DNA from: Mycobacterium sp.
Lineage (GTDB): Bacteria; Actinomycetota; Actinomycetes; Mycobacteriales; Mycobacteriaceae
Assembly: GCA_025965895.1 (NCBI GenBank)
Contig: JAOPWC010000073.1
Location: 1 to 64,000, forward strand
Reading direction: 5' to 3'
DNA: 64,000 bases
Both the position numbers and the translations under genes were made by a program. Of the stretch, positions 9,227-17,376 are shown in pieces. Numbering within the stretch: the stretch's first letter is position 1; every line of letters starts with the position of its first letter. The notes under the pieces were generated by a model. The model had not been told where the DNA came from. It ran no database searches and worked only from the letters and a program-made list of their open reading frames with translations.

Positions 9227-9817
9227 ATGGCGGGGGATCAGCCTCCGGCCCGGCCCGGCCGACCGCGCAGCGAACAGTCTCGCGCGGCCGTGCTGCGCGC
9301 CACGTCGGAGTTGATCCACCAAGTCGGGCTGCGCGCCATGACCACCGACGAGATCGCCGGCCGCAGCGGCGTGAGCAAGGCGACGATCTACAAGTGGTGG
9401 CCCAATAAGTATGCGGTCGCGGTGGAGGCCTTCCTGTCCGAGATGGCGGTCGAGTCTGCCGATCCGGACACCGGGTCGGCACACGAAGACTTCCGTCGCA
9501 CGTTGCGGGGTCTGGTCCGCTTCTACACGGGCAAGAGTGGCCGGGCCTACAGCCAACTCGTCGGCGAAGCGCAGTTCGACCCGCAGATCGGTGCGGAGCT
9601 GCGTGACCACCTTGTCGGCTCGCGGCGCGAGCTGATGCGGACGATCTGGGATCGCGGGGTCGCGCGAGGTGAGTTGCGGGCTGGGGTCGACCCCGAGGTC
9701 GCGATCGACATGATATTCGGGCCGGCGATGTACCGCCTGCTCGCCGGCCACGCGCCACTCGACGACAAAAGCGCGGACCGGATCGTCGACGTGGCCATGC
9801 GCGGCCTGGCGCGCTGA
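9227..9817 (+). CDS. TetR/AcrR family transcriptional regulator
   Basis: This 196-residue protein has an N-terminal three-helix DNA-binding domain (about 10-65). Its recognition region is TTDEIAGRSGVSKATIYKWW and its C-terminal ligand domain is of the TetR_C_33 kind (residues 80-190). GGAAGG stands 9 bases before the ATG. The gene directly precedes the aquaporin and VIT1 genes on the same strand. Palindromes sharing TGAACGTC lie before both this gene and the aquaporin gene, so it probably represses itself and the transporter pair. The ligand is unknown. Confidence 0.9.
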   Translation: MAGDQPPARPGRPRSEQSRAAVLRATSELIHQVGLRAMTTDEIAGRSGVSKATIYKWWPNKYAVAVEAFLSEMAVESADPDTGSAHEDFRRTLRGLVRFYTGKSGRAYSQLVGEAQFDPQIGAELRDHLVGSRRELMRTIWDRGVARGELRAGVDPEVAIDMIFGPAMYRLLAGHAPLDDKSADRIVDVAMRGLAR

Positions 9818-9876
9818 GATCGAGCTCACACAGCCGCCGGGATGATGCGGGGCGGCCGGGGCGTAGTTCCATGTAG

Positions 9877-9896
9877 AAAACTAGACGTTCAGTTTT
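9877..9896. promoter_or_regulatory. Candidate TetR operator before the aquaporin gene
   Basis: AAAACT (9877-9882) and AGTTTT (9891-9896) flank AGACGTTC. Eight of ten symmetric positions pair. It contains GACGTTCA, the reverse complement of TGAACGTC in the palindrome before tetR. It sits directly upstream of the aquaporin ribosome binding site. Confidence 0.5.
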
Positions 9897-9912
9897 AGGA
9901 GCTTTTAGGAGC
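9893..9912 (+). repeat. Tandem 10-bp repeat duplicating the Shine-Dalgarno
   Basis: TTTTAGGAGC occurs twice in direct tandem (9893-9902 and 9903-9912), so two AGGAG sequences precede the aquaporin ATG at 9919. The second has ideal spacing (7 bases). The first copy overlaps the right arm of the palindrome. Confidence 0.85.
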
Positions 9913-9918
9913 TATGTC

Positions 9919-10611
9919 ATGGCCACAACCGCCCCGGTTTCCGTCACTTCTGCGCACAGGGTGAAGCCCCACGTTCACCCCGTGACCCGCAAGCTCGTCG
10001 TCGAGTTCGTCGGAACCTTCTTCCTGGTTTTCACCGTCGGCGCCAGCGTGCGCAGCGGAGCCTCGCTTGCCCCGCTAGCCATCGGCTCGGCGCTGATGGT
10101 GATGGTCTACGCCGGAGGGCACATCTCCGGCGGGCACTACAACCCCGCGGTGACGGTCGCGGCGCTCGTTCGCGGCCGGATCCCCATCGGTGAGGCGATC
10201 GGGTACTGGATAGCTCAGCTTGCCGCAGGGCTCGTCGCGGCGGTGGTTGTCGCGGCCACCGTGACCTCATCGCACGCCCAGGCGGTGGCTCCGCAGGGAC
10301 ATGCCATGGCCAGCGCGCTGATCGTCGAATTGCTGTTCACCTTTGCCTTGGCCTATGTCGTGCTCAACGTCGCCACCAGCAAGGACCACCCGGACAACTC
10401 GTTCTACGGGTTGGCGATCGGTTTCACGGTCATGGTCGGCGCCGTCGCGGTCGGCGGTATTTCGGGCGGTGTGTTCAATCCGGCTGTCCTGCTGGGTGGT
10501 GGAGTCATGGGTCTGTTCGCCTGGTCGACCCTGATCTACCTGGTGCCGCAGCTGATCGCGGGCGCGGCGGCCGGCCTGACATTCCGCGCACTCAACCCTG
10601 ACGACCAGTAA
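9919..10611 (+). CDS. MIP family channel (aquaporin-like)
   Basis: This 230-residue membrane protein has six hydrophobic helices and the two half-helix NPA signatures of the major intrinsic protein family: HISGGHYNPAVTVA near residue 75 and GGISGGVFNPAVLLGG near 190. It should conduct water or small neutral solutes across the plasma membrane. The residue after the second NPA, normally the arginine of the aromatic/arginine filter, is valine here, so selectivity is probably altered. Length is normal. AGGAG lies 7 bases before the ATG. It is followed 13 bases later by the ferritin-VIT1 transporter and is likely cotranscribed with it. Confidence 0.93.
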   Translation: MATTAPVSVTSAHRVKPHVHPVTRKLVVEFVGTFFLVFTVGASVRSGASLAPLAIGSALMVMVYAGGHISGGHYNPAVTVAALVRGRIPIGEAIGYWIAQLAAGLVAAVVVAATVTSSHAQAVAPQGHAMASALIVELLFTFALAYVVLNVATSKDHPDNSFYGLAIGFTVMVGAVAVGGISGGVFNPAVLLGGGVMGLFAWSTLIYLVPQLIAGAAAGLTFRALNPDDQ

Positions 10612-10624
10612 CGGGACAACCACG

Positions 10625-11746
10625 GTGAGCCCGGATGCCAAAGCGGCAGGCAGGTTTCGTAGTCTGCTCGCGTCGGAGCGGCGCAGTGCCGACCTCTACG
10701 AGGGGCTTGCCGACGGTGCGGCGGGTGAGCGGCGAGAGGTGCTGTCCGAACTCGCCGCGGTGGAACGCAGGCATGCCGCGCACTGGGCCGGCAAGCTGAA
10801 CGAGCTTGGTGAGCCGGTACCGAATGTGGGCCGCCCCGGAGTACGCACGACACTGCTGTCCTTGCTGGCCCGGCGATTCTCCATCGACGCTGTGCTGCGC
10901 TATCTCGAGAGGGCCGAACGCTCCGACGCCGGCCTTTACCAGGATGACCCGGATGCCACCAGGGCCATGGCGGTCGACGAACGCTCCCACGCCCGAGTCC
11001 TCACCCGTTTGCGCAACGTCGGGGAGCCGGGCGGCATCCGGCAGCGCGAACCCTGGCACCGCGGCGACCGTTCCGGTTCGTTGCGCGCCGCGGTTTTCGG
11101 CGTCAACGACGGCCTCGTGTCCAACGCCTCGCTGGTCATGGGCTTTGCGGGTTCCGGAGCAGCCAGAACCGTGATCGTGTTCGCCGGTATGGCGGGCCTG
11201 CTGGCCGGGGCGTTCTCCATGGCGGCAGGCGAATACATCTCGATGCGCAGCCAGCGCGAGGCCTACCAGCGCGAAATTGAGTTCGAGGCAATGGAACTGC
11301 GTGACGACCCTGAGGCCGAGGCGGAGGAACTCGCGCTGATCTATCGCGCCAAGGGCCTGGACCGGCAGGAGGCCGTGCGGGCCGCCACGGCGATCATGAA
11401 AGATCGCGCAGTCGCCCTGGACACGATGGCGCGTGAGGAACTCGGGCTCGATCCCGACGAGCTCGGCTCGCCTTGGTCGGCCGCGTTCTCGAGCCTGTTT
11501 GCTTTCGCGCTCGGCGCGATCGTTGTGGTGCTGCCCTACCTGTTCGGCTCGGGCCGCCCGGCACTGATCGTTGCAGTCACCTTCGCGGGTGTGGCGCTGT
11601 TCGTCGTGGGTGCCGCAATCGGATTCCTCAACGGGCGCAGTGCTTTACGCTCGGGCGCACGCCAGCTGTTGATCGGCGGTGCGGCAGCACTGCTGGTGTT
11701 CGGAATCGGACACCTGATGGGCGCTTCTGTGGGACGGCAGCTGTAA
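10625..11746 (+). CDS. VIT1/CCC1 family Fe/Mn transporter with N-terminal ferritin-like domain
   Basis: 373 residues in two parts. Residues 1-140 form a rubrerythrin/ferritin-like helical domain with ExxH metal motifs (ERRH near 43, ERSH near 120). Residues 150-373 form a VIT1/CCC1 domain beginning with LRAAVFGVNDGLVSNASLVMG and FSMAAGEYISMRSQ, with five hydrophobic helices and a cytosolic acidic helical insert (EFEAMELRDDPEAEAEELAL). The family exports or stores Fe2+/Mn2+; the ferritin domain of MbfA-type relatives senses or oxidises iron. The start is a GTG with a weak ribosome binding site, 13 bases after the aquaporin gene. Confidence 0.9.
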   Translation: MSPDAKAAGRFRSLLASERRSADLYEGLADGAAGERREVLSELAAVERRHAAHWAGKLNELGEPVPNVGRPGVRTTLLSLLARRFSIDAVLRYLERAERSDAGLYQDDPDATRAMAVDERSHARVLTRLRNVGEPGGIRQREPWHRGDRSGSLRAAVFGVNDGLVSNASLVMGFAGSGAARTVIVFAGMAGLLAGAFSMAAGEYISMRSQREAYQREIEFEAMELRDDPEAEAEELALIYRAKGLDRQEAVRAATAIMKDRAVALDTMAREELGLDPDELGSPWSAAFSSLFAFALGAIVVVLPYLFGSGRPALIVAVTFAGVALFVVGAAIGFLNGRSALRSGARQLLIGGAAALLVFGIGHLMGASVGRQL

Positions 11747-11853
11747 GCAGCAGCCCCTCCGCCGCGCCGACCCTTAGGGGGTGGTGGTCTGACGTCCCCG
11801 GCATCGCCCACGCCCCATCACGAAAGCTCACAACAAAATAAGGAGAACCAACA

Positions 11854-12123
11854 ATGAAACTGCGTTACATCACACCGCTGCTGGCGGCTGCCGGAGCGGC
11901 GGTGGCCATCGTTGCCGCCCCCCTCGCCATCGCCGATAACAGCGATCAGTCCTGTACCACCTCTCCCGGCGTGAACACCATCTGCTCATCGCCGGGGAAC
12001 GTTCAGCTGAACGACTCCGCACCGGTGACCTACGGCCCGCAGTATCCATACTCCGAGGGCGGGTACTACGGCGGTTACGGCTACGGCGGTTACGGCTACG
12101 GCCACAGCGGCGGACACCGGTAA
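11854..12123 (+). CDS. Small secreted Gly/Tyr-rich protein
   Basis: This 89-residue protein has a clear Sec signal peptide (MKLRYITPLLAAAGAAVAIV, with cleavage likely after PLAIA near residue 27). A short mature part has two cysteines (C at about 33 and 44) that may pair, and the tail is built from GGYGYG units ending in a histidine-containing GHSGGHR. AAGGAGAA precedes the ATG. The tail resembles self-associating or cell-surface glycine-tyrosine repeats. No enzymatic domain is visible; it is probably an envelope protein of unknown role. Confidence 0.8.
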   Translation: MKLRYITPLLAAAGAAVAIVAAPLAIADNSDQSCTTSPGVNTICSSPGNVQLNDSAPVTYGPQYPYSEGGYYGGYGYGGYGYGHSGGHR

Positions 12124-12127
12124 CGAT

Positions 12128-12148
12128 CGCCGCGCATACTCCGCGGCG
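12128..12148 (+). terminator. Hairpin directly after the Gly/Tyr-rich gene
   Basis: CGCCGCG (12128-12134) pairs with CGCGGCG (12142-12148) across a 7-base loop, 5 bases after the stop codon. No T-tract, so a tailless terminator is the best reading. Confidence 0.4.
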
Positions 12149-12240
12149 GGGCGCAGGAAGTTTGCCTCTCAAACGCTGCGCTCCGCCGCGGTTGCGTGCG
12201 GCCGGAGCTCGGCAGCTGCGCAAGACTATGTTTGTCCTCT

Positions 12241-12702
12241 GTGGGCTGGTTGATCGCCACGGCGGAGCGGACACTTACCGAGGAGGTGCCGGCCGCGCCG
12301 CACCAGGTTCGCGATTTCTACGTGAACCTGGACAACATGAAATCGATCCACCCGCTAATCGTGTCTGTCCACCCCATCTTGCGAAGAGAGACGGCGGACG
12401 GGTACCTGCAGACGTACCGGATCACCGACCGCATCTCATTGCGGCTCTTGACGTTACGGGCCAGCTACTCGGCGCGGCTCTACGTTCCCGGATCCGGTGA
12501 CGTCGTCGCTGAGGCGCGTCAATTCCCCCGGGTACGCCTGCGCAGCAGGGTGAGATTCGAGCACATCGGGGGTGGCACCCGTGTCACCGAGAGGATCCGG
12601 ATTCAAGCTCCCCGGCCGCTCGCGGCCCTGACGACACGTGAGGCACTCAAAGCGCACACCGCGACGCTTGCGGGTGTGCGGCGCCATTTTGAAGCTGCCT
12701 AG
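12241..12702 (+). CDS. SRPBCC (polyketide cyclase/START-like) family protein
   Basis: About 153 residues from the GTG chosen here; the frame continues upstream but loses family character. The pattern matches the SRPBCC ligand-binding fold: an N-terminal strand (ATAERTLTEEVPA), the helix-containing VRDFYVNLDNMKSIHPLI, alternating beta strands, and a long C-terminal helix (TREALKAHTATLAGVRRHF). Such proteins bind hydrophobic ligands. No clear ribosome binding site supports the start, and a TTG at 12250 is an alternative. The end overlaps the convergent fadD stop by four bases. Confidence 0.7.
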   Translation: MGWLIATAERTLTEEVPAAPHQVRDFYVNLDNMKSIHPLIVSVHPILRRETADGYLQTYRITDRISLRLLTLRASYSARLYVPGSGDVVAEARQFPRVRLRSRVRFEHIGGGTRVTERIRIQAPRPLAALTTREALKAHTATLAGVRRHFEAA

Positions 12703-14219
12703 CCACCAGGTGAACGCCGCGGCGCGGCGACGAGCTCATCAGCCAACCGACTCCGCAGTTGGCGCTTCAGCACCTTGCCGTAACTGTTCTTCGGCAATTC
12801 GTCCACGAACACATACCGTTTCGGCCGTTTGAACCGCGCGATGCGTCGCAGCAGGTGGGCGTCCAACTCGGTCGCCTCCACCGCGCCGACGATGAACGCG
12901 ACCACCACCTCACCCCACTCGGCGTCGGGCGCGCCCACCACGCCGGCCTCGGAGACGCCAGGGTGTTCGAGGAGCGCCTCTTCCACTTCCCGTGGGTAGA
13001 TGTTGCTGCCACCGCTGATGACAACGTCCTTCGAGCGGTCGCGCAGCGTGAGGTACCCCCGCGCGTCGAAGGATCCCATGTCGCCGGTGTACATCCAGCC
13101 GTTCTTGAGGGTTTCCGCGGTAGCGCCGGCATTGTTCCAATAGCCGGACATCACCACGTCGCCGCGGCAGACGATCTCACCGGCCTCGTCTGTGCCCGCC
13201 GGCCGCCCGTCGCCGTCCAGGACCGCGACCTCCACGCCCGAGCGGGCATAGCCGACCGATCCGAGTATCGCGTCGTCCGCGGCGTCGTGGTCGGCGCGAC
13301 GCAGACCGGTGATGGTCATCGGTGACTCACCTTGGCCGTAAATCTGGGCGAACACCGGACCGAACGCTGTCATCGCCTTCTTCAGGCTCTCGACATACAT
13401 CGGGCCGCCGCCGTACACGATCATCCGCAGGCTGCCCGGCCGCTCGCGACCGGTATCCACCAGCCGTTGCACCATGGTCGGCGCGAGGAACGCGCTTGAG
13501 CCGGGATGGTGCGCGCACAGCTCGAGGAACTCGTCCGGATCGAAGGCGCCTGATTCCGGCACCACCTGCCGGGCGCCGCGCAGCACATACGGCGCGATGT
13601 AGAGGCCCGAGCCGTGCGACATCGGCGCGCCGTGGATGAGGCTGCAACCCTGATCGGGATTGTCGATGTCGGCGAGATGAGAAATCGTCATCGCCATCAG
13701 GCTGCGATGTGTCAGCATCGCGCCCTTCGAACGGCCGGTCGTGCCGCTGGTGTAGAACAGCCACGCCAGCGTCGCCGGGTCGGTGCACGGCGGAAGGACG
13801 GGGGAGGCGCCTAACCGGCGTGAATACCCCTCCGAGCCAACAATTTCGAAGGGCGGGTCGACGGCGGAATCGAGTGCGGGTGCGATCGTCGGGGAGACGA
13901 AGACCTGCAAGACCCCGGCGTCATTGATGATCTGAGCCATCTCGCGGGGATGGAGCTTGTAGTTGATCGGCACGGCGACGCATTCAGCAGCCCAGATCGC
14001 GAACATCAGCTCAACGATTTCCGGGCAATTCTCGCTGGCGACGGCGATCCGCGCGCCGGCACCGCCCTGCTCGCGGATCGAGCCTGCCAGGCGCAGCGCG
14101 CGCTCACGCAGCTCTCGCCAGGTCCAGAGTCGGTGCTGCCCGCGATACACCGCGCCATGATCCGGGAAGCGGCTCGCAGCCTGGTCCAGCAGCGAAAACA
14201 GGTTCAACGGACTGTCCAC
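12699..14219 (-). CDS. AMP-dependent acyl-CoA synthetase, last gene of the leftward catabolic operon
   Basis: 506 residues with the adenylate-forming motifs: [17 protein letters not shown] near 155-170, IYGQGESP (A5), YTGDMGSFD (A7), [15 protein letters not shown] (A8), and the catalytic lysine in [11 protein letters not shown]. The profile is that of the medium/aryl/alicyclic acid ligase group rather than long-chain FadD. The GTG start overlaps the upstream SDR by 16 bases. It is the fifth gene of the operon that begins with the beta-propeller gene and carries the GntR regulator, so its substrate is probably the pathway substrate or a ring-opened intermediate. Confidence 0.92.
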   Translation of the reverse strand: MDSPLNLFSLLDQAASRFPDHGAVYRGQHRLWTWRELRERALRLAGSIREQGGAGARIAVASENCPEIVELMFAIWAAECVAVPINYKLHPREMAQIINDAGVLQVFVSPTIAPALDSAVDPPFEIVGSEGYSRRLGASPVLPPCTDPATLAWLFYTSGTTGRSKGAMLTHRSLMAMTISHLADIDNPDQGCSLIHGAPMSHGSGLYIAPYVLRGARQVVPESGAFDPDEFLELCAHHPGSSAFLAPTMVQRLVDTGRERPGSLRMIVYGGGPMYVESLKKAMTAFGPVFAQIYGQGESPMTITGLRRADHDAADDAILGSVGYARSGVEVAVLDGDGRPAGTDEAGEIVCRGDVVMSGYWNNAGATAETLKNGWMYTGDMGSFDARGYLTLRDRSKDVVISGGSNIYPREVEEALLEHPGVSEAGVVGAPDAEWGEVVVAFIVGAVEATELDAHLLRRIARFKRPKRYVFVDELPKNSYGKVLKRQLRSRLADELVAAPRRSPGG

Positions 14220-14983
14220 TCAGACGTAAGCGCGAAGTCCGAGAGGTATTTCGTTGAACTCCAGCCCCCGTCCACCACGATGGTCTGCCCGTTGATGAAG
14301 CTGCCGCCGGGCGAACACAAGAACGCGACGGTACTGGCGATGTCGTCGACCGTGCCGAGGCGCTGATGCGGTGTCATCTCGATGTTGATCTTGCGAAACC
14401 GCTGGTCCTGCAGGCGTTGTTGGACCATGGGGGTGAGGGTTACGCCGGGAGCCACGGCGTTGCAACGTATTCCCTGTGCTCCGTATTGGCACGCGATGTG
14501 GGTGGTCAGGGCGGTCAGTCCGCCTTTGGCCGCGCTGTAGGCGCCACCACGCAGGCCCCCCACCACTGCGAACGTCGACGTCACGTTGATGATTGCCGAG
14601 CCCGGCTTCATGTGTGACAGCACGTCGCGCGCCAACCGGAACGGTGCGCGCAGCATCAGGGCAAGGCAGTAGTCCAAGGTTTCGTCGTCGGTTTCATGCA
14701 GTGGCTTGGGGCTGCCCACGCCGGCGCTGTTGACCAGGAAGTCGATGTGACCCCACCGGTCAACGGCGAAGTCCACGATGCGCGCTGACGCGTCGTCATC
14801 GGTCAAATCAACGGCCAGAGTCGCAATACGATGGGGGTCGTCCACGGCCTTCTCCAGCTCGGCGAGCCTGCCCTCATCTCTTCCCGCTCCGAGGACCCCC
14901 ATTCCCATCTCCGCGAGTTTCGTCGCGCAACCGAAGCCGATGCCGCTGCTCGCGCCCGTCACGATCGCTACCTGCATTCTCAC
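14204..14983 (-). CDS. Short-chain dehydrogenase/reductase (FabG-like)
   Basis: 259 residues; classical SDR with [10 protein letters not shown] near residue 10, NSAG near 87, S-x(12)-YSAAK near 150, and the C-terminal [13 protein letters not shown] signature. It probably oxidises a hydroxyl to a ketone, or the reverse, using NAD(P). It starts at a GTG that overlaps the fadD stop as GTGA, with an ATG two codons later. Its position between two CoA ligases makes it likely to act on an acid or CoA-ester intermediate of the same pathway. Confidence 0.9.
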   Translation of the reverse strand: MRMQVAIVTGASSGIGFGCATKLAEMGMGVLGAGRDEGRLAELEKAVDDPHRIATLAVDLTDDDASARIVDFAVDRWGHIDFLVNSAGVGSPKPLHETDDETLDYCLALMLRAPFRLARDVLSHMKPGSAIINVTSTFAVVGGLRGGAYSAAKGGLTALTTHIACQYGAQGIRCNAVAPGVTLTPMVQQRLQDQRFRKINIEMTPHQRLGTVDDIASTVAFLCSPGGSFINGQTIVVDGGWSSTKYLSDFALTSEWTVR

Positions 14984-16629
14984 CCGTCCATCTTGTGCAC
15001 ATCATCGCTGAGCGTCGCCCGGATCTGATGCTTGAGCACCTTTCCAGCGTCGTTCTTCGGCAGTGCATCACAGATCACGACCTGTTCAGGCACTTTGAAC
15101 GCGGCGACGCCGTGGCCTTCGAGAAAGCTGCGCAAGCCGGCCACATCGGGGCCGGGCAACGTCGTCGGCACGATGGCGGCACAGGCCCGCTCACCTGTGC
15201 GGGTATCCGGGAGACCGACGATGGCGATCTCGGCGACGCCGGGATGGCCGGCGAGGATGTCCTCGACTTCCTTGGGTGAGATGTTCTCGCCGTTGCGAAT
15301 GATGATGTCCTTCGCGCGGCCCGTCACGACGAGGTAGTCGTCGTCGATGAAGCGCCCGAGATCGCCGGTGCGGAAATAGCCGTCTTTGTCGAACGATTCA
15401 GCTTCGTCCTCGCGATGGAGATAACCGATCAGCATCTGCGGGCCGCGAGCGTGAATGTCACCGCCCCCCGGGGGAGCAGAGTCATCAGGCACGAGGACGA
15501 TCTCGGCTATGCCGGCGCGGCCGTCGGTGTCGGCGGCATGATCGATGTCGCCCGGGCTGGTCGCGCCGACCGTCGTGACCGGGACTTCAGTCGAACCATA
15601 GACCCGCGTGACCACGCAGCGTTCGAAGTATGCAGTCGCTCTGCGGATCAGGGTGGGCGACACCGACGCGCCGCCACAGACGAAGAGCTTCAAGCCAGGC
15701 AGCCTGGTGCCGGTCCGTTGCGCAGCGGCGAGCAACTGCTCGAGAAAAGGTGTCGCTCCCGCCATATGGGTACATCGCGCTGACTCCATCGCCCGCACCG
15801 CGTCATCGGCATTCCAGCGGTCCATCAGCACTGCGGTCGTGCCGAGCAGCAGCGGGCATTCAAACGCGTAGATCGAGCCGCCTATGTGGGCGATCGGCGA
15901 CGGGACCAAGAATCTGTCGCCTGGCTCGATGAACCAGTTGTCGCGAATCTGACGGATCAGCGCGTGGATCGAGTTGTGGCTGTGCAGGACGCCTTTCGGT
16001 CGACCGGTCGTGCCCGAGGTGTAGAGAATCATCCTTACGGCATCAGGCTCGAGCACCGGCAGTTCATGCTCGTCGGCCGCCCGTCCGAGCAGCGACTCAT
16101 AGGGCGTGTGGCTTCCGCTCTGGCCCCGCAGCACCACGACTTCGGGTGGGGAATCCAGCCGGGCGGCGACACGGCTCAGCATCGACGCATAATCGTGCGT
16201 GCCGATGCGAGCGGGCACGAAGACCATCCGGCTCTGCACATCCTCCAGGATGAACAGCAGCTCACGATCACGCAGCGAAGGCAGGATCGGGTTCACCACC
16301 ATGCCTGCGAGAGTTGCCGCGAGGTAGACGACGGCGGCTTCATGCCAGTTCGGCAGCATGAAGGACACCACACTGCCCACCGGCATGTTTGCCATCAGTG
16401 CCTGCGCGAGCGCCGTCGCCTGAATGTTGAGATCCGCGCAGTCCAGGCGGCAATCGCCGTCGATCAGAACCACCCGCTGCGGCGTATGTCTCGCCGCGTC
16501 GCGAAGCGAGTCCGCCAGTGTGCCGGCGATCCACAATCCGCGGGCATAGGAGTCGGCCGCGCGGCGAGCGTCCCAACGGACCGATCGCCCGTTGATGATT
16601 CGTCGATCTCTGTTCAGACCCGTCGGCAT
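14980..16629 (-). CDS. AMP-dependent CoA ligase (cyclohexanecarboxylate-CoA ligase-like)
   Basis: 549 residues; motifs [17 protein letters not shown] near 210, RVYGSTEVP (A5), FRTGDLGRF (A7), [17 protein letters not shown] (A8), and the catalytic lysine in [10 protein letters not shown]. The N-terminal 35-residue extension and the A8 sequence resemble AliA-type alicyclic acid ligases, which would fit activation of a cyclic carboxylic acid. GAGGGG precedes the ATG, and the gene starts directly after the GntR stop codon. Specificity is inferred from overall resemblance only. Confidence 0.9.
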   Translation of the reverse strand: MPTGLNRDRRIINGRSVRWDARRAADSYARGLWIAGTLADSLRDAARHTPQRVVLIDGDCRLDCADLNIQATALAQALMANMPVGSVVSFMLPNWHEAAVVYLAATLAGMVVNPILPSLRDRELLFILEDVQSRMVFVPARIGTHDYASMLSRVAARLDSPPEVVVLRGQSGSHTPYESLLGRAADEHELPVLEPDAVRMILYTSGTTGRPKGVLHSHNSIHALIRQIRDNWFIEPGDRFLVPSPIAHIGGSIYAFECPLLLGTTAVLMDRWNADDAVRAMESARCTHMAGATPFLEQLLAAAQRTGTRLPGLKLFVCGGASVSPTLIRRATAYFERCVVTRVYGSTEVPVTTVGATSPGDIDHAADTDGRAGIAEIVLVPDDSAPPGGGDIHARGPQMLIGYLHREDEAESFDKDGYFRTGDLGRFIDDDYLVVTGRAKDIIIRNGENISPKEVEDILAGHPGVAEIAIVGLPDTRTGERACAAIVPTTLPGPDVAGLRSFLEGHGVAAFKVPEQVVICDALPKNDAGKVLKHQIRATLSDDVHKMDG

Positions 16630-17364
16630 TCAGCCCCTCGCACGACGCATTGTCATGGAGTGACGGAAGCGGGACCCGGGATGAGTATTGATTGTCACCT
16701 GGGCAACCTCGCGATCAGACGTCTTGTACGTGCGGCGCACCTCGAGCGCCGGCGTTCCAGGTTCGATCCTGAGGCCCCCGGCCAGTACCGGTGAAATCAG
16801 CACCGCGGCGATTTCCTGGTCAACCTCGACGATGCGAACGCCGAACAGGTCTTCGATCAGAGGGAAGATCGGGCCGGAGTGGCGTTGCAGGAGGCGGCCG
16901 ACGCTCGCGAAAGACCGGTTGACGTAGTACTCGGTCCAGCAGAGCGGATGTTCCGCACCTTGCGCCTGTCGGAAACCACGGACGGCCAGCCACTCCTCGC
17001 CGCCGACGAGCCCGGACCGGTTCGCCAGTTCGTCGTCGATGGTGACCATCGCCATCGATGCAATCGCCAACCGCGCGTCGGCGGCGAACGCCAGCAGGTC
17101 GTTGATCGACATGACGTCGTAGGAGTCCGACGAGATTCGTGGCACGACGAGGGTGCCTGCCCGCGGGCGCGACGAAACCAGGTTGTCGTCACGCAGTCGG
17201 CGCAGGGCTTCGCGAACCGTGTATCGGCTCACTGAAAAGCGTTGACAGAGTTCGTGTTCAGTCGGCAGCTGTGATCCCACCGGATACACGCCGTCCACGA
17301 TGTCTTTTCTCAGGGCGCGGGCCACCTGAAGATATCGGTGGTCGCCTGATGTTGCCCCTGACAT
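16630..17364 (-). CDS. GntR family regulator, HutC/UTRA subfamily
   Basis: 244 residues. The N-terminal winged helix-turn-helix (about 12-75) includes LPTEHELCQRFSVSRYTVRE. The C-terminal UTRA effector domain (about 95-235) includes PLCWTEYYVNRSFA and IEPGTPALEVRRTYKTSD. GAAGGG 8 bases before the ATG at 17364 favours this start over the GTG three codons upstream. The gene sits inside the leftward operon it probably controls. UTRA regulators such as NagR and DasR bind T-N-GTC-NN-GAC-N-A palindromes, and two such sites occur in the divergent promoter (19030-19041 and 19125-19136). Confidence 0.93.
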   Translation of the reverse strand: MSGATSGDHRYLQVARALRKDIVDGVYPVGSQLPTEHELCQRFSVSRYTVREALRRLRDDNLVSSRPRAGTLVVPRISSDSYDVMSINDLLAFAADARLAIASMAMVTIDDELANRSGLVGGEEWLAVRGFRQAQGAEHPLCWTEYYVNRSFASVGRLLQRHSGPIFPLIEDLFGVRIVEVDQEIAAVLISPVLAGGLRIEPGTPALEVRRTYKTSDREVAQVTINTHPGSRFRHSMTMRRARG

Positions 17365-17376
17365 CGGTGCCACCCT

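Noticed and set aside
8577-9872. 431-codon minus-strand frame spanning tetR and its upstream region
   Set aside because: It runs antisense to a clear TetR gene and is arginine/serine-rich low complexity.
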